Positions 54,331 through 64,000 of a DNA stretch of 64,000 nt are shown in pieces. This DNA comes from Lampris incognitus (Eukaryota; Chordata; Actinopteri; Lampriformes; Lampridae). The number at the start of each line of letters is the position of its first letter. The stretch's first letter is position 1. Location of the stretch: positions 56,767,989 through 56,831,988 of the forward strand of contig NC_079219.1 of NCBI RefSeq assembly GCF_029633865.1, in the 5' to 3' direction. The translations under genes were made by a program, and so were the position numbers. The notes below the pieces were generated by a model. It was not told the DNA's origin and searched no databases. It saw nothing but the letters and a program-made list of their open reading frames with translations.

Positions 54331-54753
54331 TCTATTTAAATGAATGAACAGTGTATTTGTGGTAGTTATTTAGCAAGGCAGCGGGACGAATGGGGAATGC
54401 CTGTGTGTAAAGCAATTGCCTGGTGTGTAGACTCATCTCACTCGGCTGACTTCATTTGGTTTCAGCTGTGATTTGGCGGTGGTCTCTGCTCGGCGCAGGT
54501 CGGCCCTGCAGGGAGCAGTCAACACGTCGGCTGATTGGCTAAATGACGGCCGCGTTCATAGCAACTGCCTATCTGTCACGGATCTGTGTACCGGTACACC
54601 CACCCGCGCGCACGAACACACTTCCGCCTGCTCACACACGTGCTCTGCCGTCTGACCTGTATTGACTAACCATCGATCATCACCTGTGGCAGCAGCATGC
54701 GCCCTCTTTCCGTTATCTCTCGATCACACACACACACACACGTGCACACACAC

Positions 54754-55073
54754 ATCCCAGACAGCATCCGGATGTGGGCCACTTCAGGCAGTGATGCGGC
54801 ACTGATGGCCTTCTTCTGGCCCTGACAAAATGGACGTGAGTCTGAGGTGGCCCACATGTGTAACAGCAAATATGGCCCAGATATGCCAAATCAAATGTGG
54901 GCCATTTTTGGCAAAGATGTGGCACATGCGGCATTGCTATGGCTTGGTTCTGGCCCAGACCCGGCAAACAGGAGCGGACCGCCCAAGTGCCATCATTCCA
55001 CGTGGTATGTGGGCCGGATGAAAGTGTCGGGTGTGGGACGGGTCCGGGCCACAGCAGTTTTGCTACCTGGGAT
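54754..55073 (-). repeat. GGGCCA-rich MITE, copy 4 (inverse)
   Basis: It has termini ATCCCAGACAGCA and TGCTACCTGGGAT, with the same interior as 43835-44258 but in opposite orientation. CA tracts flank both sides. Confidence 0.85.
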
Positions 55074-55292
55074 GCACACGCGCACGTGCAGACACACATA
55101 CACTCACACACATATACAAACGCGCGCGTGCGCGCACACGCACACACAGAGCTTCACGCAATCTTAATTCACGCTAAGTCCTGAAGTAGCAAATATGCAG
55201 GAACCACAACCGCTATAATACATATAATGCATATGCAAATAAGCTGTTATATATCATCGCAAGTACCCAGGCATTCACTGTCATGCTACAGG

Positions 55293-55343
<51 letters not shown>
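55293..55343. repeat. CA microsatellite
   Basis: An uninterrupted (CA)n of about 50 bp. Confidence 0.96.
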
Positions 55344-55345
<2 letters not shown>

Positions 55346-55439
55346 CGCATGCCTCTGCAGACGTTTCCCCCAGTTTTCGATATTGATAATTGAAACCCAT
55401 GCAAATTTTGCTGTAACCTCTGCAGACAATTAAACATCA

Positions 55440-56068
55440 CTGCTGTGAGTCTCCTCAGTAGCCACTGTGAGTCTCCTCAGTAGCCACTGTGTGTCTCCTC
55501 AGTAGCCACTGTGTGTCTCCTCAGTAGCCACTGTGAATCTCCTCAGCAGCCACTGTGAGTCTCCTTAGTAGCCAGTGTGAGTCTCCTCAGTAGCCAGTTT
55601 TAGTCTCCTCAGTAGCCAGTTTGAATCTCGTCAGTAGCCACTGTGAGTCTCCTCGGTAGCCAGTGTGTCTCCTCAGTAGCCAGTGTGAATCTCCTCAGTA
55701 GCCACTGTGAGTCTCCTCAGTAGCCACTGTGAATCTCCTCAGCAGCCACTGTGAGTCTGCTCAGTAGCCAGTTTTAGTCTCCTCAGTAGCCAGTGTGTCT
55801 CCTCAGTAGCCAGTGTGTCTCCTCAGTAGCCCCTGTGAGTCTCCTCAGTAGCCAGTTTTAGTCTCCTCAGTAGCCACTGTGAATCTCCTCAGTAGCCAGT
55901 GTGTCTCCTCAGTAGCCGGTGTGAGTCTCCTCAGTAGCCAGTTTTAGTCTCCTCAGTAGCCAGTGTCTCCTCAGTAGCCAGTTTTAGTCTCCTCAGTAGC
56001 CAGTGAGTCTCCTCAGTAGCCAGTGTGTCTCCTCAGTAGCCAGTTTTAGTCGCCTCAGTAGCCGGTGT
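55440..56068. repeat. 22-bp minisatellite, nearly 30 units
   Basis: The basic unit is GTGAGTCTCCTCAGTAGCCA plus CT, with variants in which GTGAG is GTGTG, GTGAA or TTTTA, and some shortened units. The array has no coding periodicity. Confidence 0.95.
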
Positions 56069-56318
56069 GTGCAAATCACATGCTTTCTAAACGAAGTTTA
56101 GAAAGTGACGCTGGTTTGAGCGCCCCCAGAGCGGTTCGTTTTGCTTAGCTGACCGCTGATGAGACACACGCACACACAGATAAGTGAGTAAACGCGGTGC
56201 TTTGCTCATGTGAGATATCACTTTAAGGAGCTTCATCAGCAGCGGAGCACTAATGAGTCATTTCCCCTTAAGGGAGGAAATCTGATTACTGTCATCCCCT
56301 GAGTCCAAAAAGCACACA

Positions 56319-56319
<1 letters not shown>

Positions 56320-56349
<30 letters not shown>

Positions 56350-56406
56350 CACACACAAAATGCTTCACAGTGTGCACGTACACACACACACACACACACA
56401 CACACA
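56320..56406. repeat. paired CA microsatellites
   Basis: Two (CA)n runs are separated by about 30 bp. Confidence 0.92.
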
Positions 56407-56576
56407 GAATATATACAGTATTTATCACAACAGTGTTAATCACCACAGACACGTGGAAGGAGACAGGGCAATTTCATAAAAACACACAACTGTGCAGCGT
56501 GAACGTGGAAAATGCAGACAAACTAGGAAGACACAACAACACGAAATGTTTCATACTCAATACATACATGCTTTTT

Positions 56577-56645
56577 GGGGGAGGGGGGGGTGTGTCCCCA
56601 TTTTTCTCCGCAGTTGTACTTGACCAATTACCCCACTCTTCACTC
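56577..56645 (-). repeat. SINE tail remnant
   Basis: Only the last part of the SINE (CCCATTTTTCTCCGCAGTTG through ACCAATTACCCCACTCTT) remains. It directly precedes the hairpin element. Confidence 0.75.
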
Positions 56646-56670
56646 GGAAGAAAATATTCAACCCATAAAT

Positions 56671-56836
56671 TAAAGCTCATGTATTTCAATTATATGTAAA
56701 TTTTCCATCCAATCGGATCACACGACTCTCAATGTAAAATGTGACATTTCAAGAAGAAAAATGTCATATTTTACATTGGAGTTATGTGATCCGATTGGAT
56801 GGAACATTTACATGTAATTGAAATACATGAGCTTTA
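56671..56836. repeat. 166-bp hairpin (long inverted repeat)
   Basis: The arms of about 75 bp (TAAAGCTCATGTATTTCAAT at left, ATTGAAATACATGAGCTTTA at right) are near-perfect reverse complements around a short CAAGAAGAA loop. It would fold into a long hairpin. No ORF is present, so it is a foldback element or MITE. Confidence 0.92.
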
Positions 56837-56876
56837 ACGTACGAGTTGCCGCTGAAAACCCTTTTCCAACGCCCTG

Positions 56877-57712
56877 GTACCGGTGCCGGTGCCGGTACAG
56901 GTGCCTAATCTAGAACCGGTTCCACGCTCTTCCACCGAAAAAAGACTGGTACCGGTGCCGGTGCCTAATCTAGAATCGGTTCCACGCTCTTCCACCGAAA
57001 AAAGACTGGTTCCGGTGCCTAATCTAGAACCGGTTCCACACTCTTCCACCGAAAAAAAGACTGGTACCGGTGCCGGTGCCTAATCTAGAACCGGTTCCTC
57101 GCTCTTCCACTGAAAAAATACTAGTGCCGGTGCCTAATCTAGAACCGGTTCCACGCTCTTCCACCGAAAAAAATACTGGTACCGGTGCCGAATCTAGAAC
57201 CGGTTCCTCGCTCTTCCACCGAAAAAAATACTGGTACCGGTGCCGGTGCCTAATCTAGAACCGGTTCCACGCTCTTCCACCGAAAAAAAGACTGGTACCG
57301 GTGCCGGTGCCTAATCTAGAACCGGTTCCACGCTCTTCCACCGAAAAAAGACTGCTACCGGTGCCGGTTCCTAATCTAGAACCGGTTCCTCGCTCTCCCA
57401 CCGAAAAAAATACTGGTACCGGTGCCGGTGCCTAATCTAGAACCGGTTCCACACTCTTCCACCGAAAAAAGACTGGTACCGGTGTCGGTGCTTAATCTAG
57501 AACCGGTTCCACACTTCCACCGAAAAAAGACTGGTACCGGTGCCGGTGCTTACTCTAGAACCGGTTCCACACTCTTCCACCGAAAAAAGACTGGTACCGG
57601 TGCTGGTGCTTAATCTAGAACCGGTTCCACACTCTTCCACCGAAAAAAGACTGGTACCGGTGCTGGTGCTTAATCTAGAACCGGTTCCACACTCTTCCAC
57701 AGAAAAAAACTC
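56877..57712. repeat. 60-bp minisatellite, 14 units
   Basis: Each unit contains GGTACCGGTGCCGGTGCC, TAATCTAGAACCGGTTCC, a CACTCTTCCACCG block and an A-run with GACTGGTACC. Restriction-like palindromes (ACCGGT, TCTAGA) recur. Unit length varies by a few bases, so frames are not preserved along the array. Confidence 0.95.
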
Positions 57713-58244
57713 TCCCAGATGGAGTCACACATTCCGTGGCTCCGCAAGGTCACTCAAGGACCCCCCCCCCACCGGTCTCAGACACTGCCGTGAGGACCTG
57801 GCCTTCATCTCGTGTGAGGGGAGGAAGACGTCTCTTGCCATGTCCCCAGCAGGCCATGCATAATAAAGGTGTGTGACGTGGTGCTGCGCTGACCTGATGC
57901 CGAGGTTACTGTACAGGGAGCTGCAGCCTCGCCGCCCGCACGCGGGAGATGTCCTCCGAATAGGCGGTACCGGAAGTCTCTTCCTGGCTGCCGCTTGATG
58001 AAGATGCAGGCAGGAGGGCCAACTTCTCTGCGTGTGTGTGTGTGTGTGTGGGGGGGGTGCGCATCTTGTTCTTTGTCCAGCATTGTCTTTGTGCGCTGAG
58101 ACAATGTGAACTAATCATTTAGTTTGGCAGAGCCCGAGTCTAGAAAGTTCTGTTCCGTCACTTTAACCCGTCATCACTTTTATGCTGCTACTGATCCGGT
58201 GACACCGTCCTAGTCCACCGATCTCTGCAGCGACTCGTCCTGCA

Positions 58245-59037
<793 letters not shown>

Positions 59038-59135
59038 GGCGTGACTATCACTACAACGCACGGTAGAGAGAATCAGCTCTGCAGCTAAGACTGCATCAGT
59101 GATCAGGAAAGCACAGCGGACACACGAAGGTGGGA

Positions 59136-59140
59136 GTGTG

Positions 59141-59180
<40 letters not shown>

Positions 59181-59335
59181 AGAGAGAGAGTGTGTGTGTG
59201 TGTGTGTGTGGGAGTGTGTGTGTGTGTGTGTGTGGGAGAGAGAGAGTGTGTGTGTGTGTGTGTGTGGGAGTGTGTGTGTGTGTGTGCGAGAGAGTGTGTG
59301 TGGGAGTGTGTGTGTGTGTGTGTGTGCGAGAGAGA

Positions 59336-59380
<45 letters not shown>

Positions 59381-59540
59381 AGAGAGAGAGAGTGTGTGTG
59401 TGTGTGAGTGTTTGGTACATGTAGAGGAGAACTTTGTGCATATTCACACGTGCAAGACTGTGTGTGTGTGGTTGCGCACACGTGCATGTTGTATGTTGTG
59501 TGTGCGTGCGTGCGTGTGTGTGTGTGTGTGTGTGTGTGTA
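59136..59540. repeat. GT-rich tract with GAGAGA insertions
   Basis: (GT)n is interrupted regularly by GGGAGAGAGAGAG and GCGAGAGAG blocks, giving an approximate 50-bp higher-order pattern to about 59405. More GT sequence follows around 59458-59540. Confidence 0.95.
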
Positions 59541-59957
59541 CAGTTCGCACGCGTGCTTGCAGGAATAAGTGCGGCGCGCACGGCGCCGTGTGGCCCCAGA
59601 GATTAGCGCGAGGCGGCTGGAGAGCACAGAGGTTTAATAGAAACTTAAGCAGCGGAGAAGAGGGCGCCCGATAAGACACGTTTGGGAAGTTAAGAGTCTT
59701 AATTTTGACTTTGCCGACGAATACTAGGAGAGGGGGGAAAATGGCCGGCTTACACTAAGGGACCGGAAATGTTCAGCCTCTGGTGTAGTCAGGAGACGGG
59801 AAGTAACGCAGCCAACACCTGCATGATGTGACACCATTCGTGTGGAAGAGAAACGCGTGTTAGCTCACTTTCTTTGCCTTCTGTTCCTTGAATAATCGAA
59901 ATGATTTGGCCTTGAAATGTACACCAGGTGTATTACGTCGATAAATTAAGTGAATAA

Positions 59958-60530
59958 TGTAACCGGTTATTTTCTTGCCCGGTGCGGGATTCGATACGGG
60001 GTGTACTGCACCACAAGGCGACGTCACTGACCGCTCGGCTAAAGGGTCAGACCCGTTAGCTAGGGGGCTAACGTGTCTTATTAGTAGTTTACAGTCGTCA
60101 CCCTCTCCCGGAAGCGCGCTCCGAAGAGACTTCTGAGGATCTGCGCACTTCCGGATCCCACCGCTGCGACCAATGTAACCGGTTATTTTCTTGCCCGGTG
60201 CGGGATTCGATACGGGGTGTACTGCACCACAAGCCGACATCACTGACCGCTCGGCTAAAGGGTCTGACCCATTAGCTAGGGACTAACGTGTCTTATTAGT
60301 AGTTTACAGTCGTCACCCTCTCCCGGAAGCGCGCCCTCCCGCTTTGTTATTCCCGCGCTCTGAAGAGACTTCTGAGGATCTGCGCACTTCCGGATCCCAC
60401 CGCAGCCACCAATGTAAGCGGTTCTTTTCTTGCCCGGTGCGGGATTCGAAGGCGACATCACCGACCGCTCGGCTAAAGGGTCAGACCCGTTAGCTAGGGG
60501 GCTAACGTGTCTTATTAGTAGTTCACAATA
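59958..60530 (-). repeat. tandem array of tRNA-like units (3 copies)
   Basis: Units of about 215-245 bp begin near 59958, 60175 and 60415. On the minus strand each carries TAGCCGAGCGG, an exact A-box match (TRGCNNAGYGG). The first two also carry TATCGAATCC, close to a B-box. The third unit lacks about 23 bp next to the B-box. No intact cloverleaf is evident, so these are tRNA-derived repeats, not functional tRNA genes. Confidence 0.7.
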
Positions 60531-60572
60531 AGTTAAATTTTTGTCATAGGTTGCCGCAAGACCAAAGACTGC

Positions 60573-60975
60573 GTTTACATGACGTTAGAAAAAATGGATC
60601 TATTGTGTCGGCCCGACTAAAACCGGACTTTCAAAACACATGTAAACGCGCTAGTCCCGACTGAAATCGCGCTAAATCTAGTTTCTGGAAGCGGGGCTAA
60701 CGCAGCCAGATAGCGCGGGTGGGGATGGATTTACTCTCAATCTGGGCGTTCTGCGCATGCTCCACAGCTCCCGCGGCGGTCTTTCATCCGGCAGCAACCA
60801 GCTGAAAGGGGGCATATCGCCACCTACCGTCCCGGGGTGGGACATACTTCCGTCAATAAATCGATTCTCCCCCCGGTTCTTGTGTACTGGGACGACGACA
60901 GTGGGCCCAGTGACGTGGCCTAACCGAGCTGTAACCGCAGAGCGACGTAACGGTGCACGTAAAGGCGCCGTGCGA
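60573..60975 (-). repeat. dispersed DNA element, copy 2
   Basis: This is the inverse of 41862-42283, sharing AAAGGGGGCATATCGCCACC, AATAAATCGATTCTCCCCCC and TTGTGTACTGGGACGACGAC. The left end is GCGTTTACATGACGTTAG. Confidence 0.78.
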
Positions 60976-61651
60976 TTTGCAACGTCCATATTTTACTAAA
61001 GGGTCCTCCGGCACAGGTACACAAGCAAGGGGGTGTAAACCTGTGCCCGCTTTTACTGCTGCCATTTACTTCACACTGCGTCGAAAAAGGCACCGAGTTA
61101 TGAGTGTAGGTGTTATCACCTGTGTCTCAATTTCTAGCAGTCCACGCTGAACAACTGCCCCCCCCCCACCACCACCCTTCCCTCCATCCCGAATAAGACG
61201 TCTCATATCGCTCCGCACCTCGGCTGGCTCTGCTGTGGGCGAGAGCGTAGCGTGCGGATTTATGGGCAGTAGATATTGCAGTTAGGCTCGGATAATGCTG
61301 TTATGAATGACGTTGCCCCAATTCAAATGATGTATTTTATTGCAGGCTTCAAAATATGCACCGGCGAGTGTTCGACGGCACCGCCATTGTGTGTGTGTGT
61401 GTGTGTGTGTCTTTTGTGTATAGCGTTTAGTGTGTCATTTCAAGGGCTTTTCTGTCTCCTTGGCAGTTTTTTTTTGTTGTTGGTTAAATACATGTTCCCG
61501 CTGCTGCCGAACACCGGAAGTATTACCCATAATCGATTCCCCAGTGGACCCCCCCCCCCCTCGCAGGAAACTCGTTGATAGCAGAGAAAATTCGGATATA
61601 CATTGACGATACCATCTGACACGTGCTGATTCTGTACAACACAGCATAGAG

Positions 61652-62137
61652 CAGTGGTTCTCAACCTTTTTGGGGTCCTGGACCCCCTGCGTATTTTTGA
61701 TCTACCCTGAGGACCCCTCCACCTGATCTTGGGGGAGGGGGGTTGCGATTTGATAGAAACAGTAGAAACTGCATTTTAAATTGCATCATAGCATTTATTC
61801 ACTCTTTGGGGCAAAAATAAGAGCTTTCAGTTGTAACTTAGATATAGTTAACAAAACAGAATTCTTATGCAGCAACTTTTAACAATGCAAACGGGAGCGA
61901 GATCTCTTATTAAAATACAATAAATTACACTTGTGAAACAGATGTAATTAGAGAAAAAAGTCCTGTTACCCTTTATAGTTTAGGCAGATAAAGGTCTCAG
62001 TCACATTTGAGTAAAATAATCCTATTTCTATAAATGTCATAGGATCTTTTTTTTTAAAGATATTTTATTTTCACGGACCCCTTGCAATTACACCACGGAC
62101 CACTAGGGGTCCGCGGACCCCCAGTTGAGAACCACTG
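61652..62137. repeat. hAT-like MITE, complete, with 8-bp duplication
   Basis: The 486-bp element runs from CAGTGGTTCTCAACC to GGTTCTCAACTGG in inverse (ends GAGAACCACTG). The flanks GCATAGAG (61644-61651) and GCATAGAA (62138-62145) form a 7/8 target duplication, diagnostic for hAT transposons. It has no transposase. Confidence 0.93.
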
Positions 62138-62149
62138 GCATAGAAGAAT

Positions 62150-63900
62150 CCAACGTGGCGCACCGCGATACAATATGATACGATCTGATTTGACACCATT
62201 ACAATACCATATGACGGTATACGATGTAGCGCGGGATGCGGGGGGCTAGGGGATGCAGCCCCCCCCCCCCGTAGACCCAACAGTATACCGAACTTTGCCT
62301 AACGCACAAACGCAAAAGAATAAAACATGCCTAGTCTTTTCGTAGTCCAGTCGTACCGACGCATACCCAAGGCCTACATTTCCCCCAATCTTTGCGCGTC
62401 GTTTTCCGTTTCCGCCGGAAGTTAGACTGTAAACCAACATGGCGCTGTCCTACGGATGCGGAAGAAGAGCTGCTCTGTTAGCCAGGCTGCGTTGGGAAGA
62501 AATACCTCGCGGAGGTGGCGTGTTCGACCCCTTAGCGAAGGGAGGGGTAGACAGAGGGGCAGTTCAGCATGTTGGTGAGGGGTATGGATGAGGAGAAACA
62601 CCGTCTCCATACAATGTAAAAGTTGCAAAGCCACGAAGAAGAAACTAAAGCAGGAAGGTTTCCGGTGCCACACGAAACGCATGCCGACGTGAGGCAGTTT
62701 GATGCCGAGCCGTGTTTTGTGTGACACCGGTCCGCTATTGCGTCATGTTAGTCCGCGCGGACCCCTCGCGGAGAACGGTCCATGTACGTCAAGCCTATGA
62801 AACGGGCCTTAACTGACTATAGGGCCGTGACTGGGACTGACGTCGCCGCTTCGGACATGGGGGGGGGGGGGGCTCGTTACGTCCTTGTCAGTTCTGGTCC
62901 GTTCTGGCCGGTGTGAATAAAAGAGCACTTCCGGGGTCGTGCGGTGTCCGGGGCACGGGAGTCGCAATTAAAAAAGAGAGCGCTGCCTCGCGACTCGTTC
63001 TTCCACGCCGGCTCGCCCGCAGCGCTCTTCGTTTTACTTGGCAGCCCCCCCTAGTGGACGTCATGTGACCTGACGCGATACAAGGAAACATCGTGGTTCA
63101 TAGGATCCGTTAATTTGGGTTGAGATGGCGCACAGCATTAGGGCTCAATCCCCGATCGCACTGTCTTGGACTTGGGTCTGTCTCGGACCCTCGTAACACT
63201 CTGTCTCTCTCTCCTCCCCCCACATTCTTCCTGTCCATTTTCACCATCATCCGTAGCGGAGTAACGGATAAGTCAACCCGATAAACATGACGGAGAGCGC
63301 AGTATTGACCACAAGTGGAGACAGCGGTGCGGGATGGAATAGCGATGCTGCTGCACGAAATGGGTTTTTGATATTATTATACAGTAATCCCGTAATTCAC
63401 TCAGCACATGCAGGGCTGGCAGCCACAGTTCTTGGACACAAAGTCCTGCAAACTTTGGCAGCGGTGAAGCTCCTTTCCCCGGTCGGTCCACGGTGTGATG
63501 GCTTGTTTTTGGAGCGGTGTGATATTGCGGCTGGGTGGAGAATCAATATTAATATCTCAGCTCTACGGGCACTACAGCGAGACGGCTGGACGTTGCCAGT
63601 AGGTCAACGGATCTCTCTGTTATTGATCCGAAAAAAAATGTTTCAGCATAAAAGCTTCCAGCTGCAGCCAACAAACTCTGCTGCCAGCTGCAGGGAGGAG
63701 GGGAGAGGAGAAGGAGACAGACCTCTGTCCTCCACTTTACGTCTGAGATGGATGCGCGTGGAGAGATCATTAATGGCTGGCTCAAACTATCGTTCAGTGG
63801 TCGGGCCCGAATATGAACGTCGGGAACGACAAATGCTCTCGCAGTGTGACGTAATCCAAGACCAGGGTCAGACGCCCCGCGACCCTTGACCTTTCCATCT
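62150..63900. other. intergenic, no gene recognised
   Basis: This is mixed-composition sequence. A 200-codon open frame at 63287-63889 has no recognisable domain, no splice context and a random-looking composition. I do not call it a gene. Confidence 0.55.
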
Positions 63901-63901
63901 T

Positions 63902-64000
63902 TTTGGGGGGGGGGTGTTCTCCCCAATTGCACTTGGCCAATTACCCTATTTTCCCGGGCCGTCCCGGTCTCTGCTCCACCCCCTTCGCCGAGGCGGGGTG
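63902..64000 (-). repeat. tRNA-derived SINE, tail part at window edge
   Basis: The stretch contains TTCTCCCCAATTGCACTTGG, CCAATTACCC and CCCGGTCTCTGCTCCACCCC in minus orientation. The rest of the element lies beyond the window. Confidence 0.85.

Noticed and set aside
56883-57863. Repetitive peptide with PNLEPVPRSSTEK units
   Set aside because: Translation of the 60-bp minisatellite. Frame changes along the array and both strands are open, so it is not a repeat-containing protein gene.
63287-63889. 200-codon open frame on the plus strand
   Set aside because: Non-repetitive and fairly long, but no domain, no conserved motif, no splice signals and scattered composition. I found nothing to support coding.

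Overview
The window is vertebrate nuclear DNA, almost certainly from a teleost fish. It carries two intron-containing vertebrate genes, GT-AG introns, and dense fish-type interspersed repeats: a tRNA-derived SINE with about ten copies, Tc1, hAT and other MITEs, non-LTR retrotransposon tails, and very long CA/CT/GATA tracts. There is nothing bacterial or viral, and no operon, CRISPR array or phage.

Region 1 (about 0.2-33.1 kb, minus strand) is cingulin (cgn), a tight-junction plaque protein. I could join 19 coding exons from the ATG at 26604 to the stop at 3239. Every junction keeps frame, giving 1215 codons plus stop, close to the roughly 1200 residues of mammalian cingulin. The head carries the ZO-1-interaction motif, the middle is a long coiled coil, and the acidic tail ends in a conserved SSC. 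A non-coding first exon and CCAAT-rich promoter are inferred near 33.1-33.35 kb. The introns are filled with repeats.

Region 2 (about 34.4-43.7 kb, plus strand) is a SHB-family SH2 adaptor, best matched to SHE. It lies head-to-head with cgn. Six coding exons are clear, with YxxP-type tyrosine motifs and a C-terminal SH2 domain. Three apparent single-base indels break the frame in exons 1-3, while the SH2 exons are intact. A 200-N gap sits in intron 2.

Region 3 (about 43.7-64 kb) is mostly intergenic repeat. It holds minisatellites (22-bp and 60-bp units), a 166-bp hairpin, a three-unit tRNA-like tandem array, hAT-type MITEs and a 1.3-kb CT/GT tract. One convincing plus-strand first coding exon at 53027-53078 encodes a signal peptide and ends in a consensus donor. 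Its other exons are not recognisable here. A weaker first-exon candidate at 47137-47183 sits about 100 bp downstream of an RFX-like X-box.

I see no wholly new biological system. The points most worth checking are the broken frame of she, the unidentified signal-peptide exon, the X-box-linked candidate exon, and several structured repeat families. All gene calls come from recognising protein similarity by eye. No searches were run.
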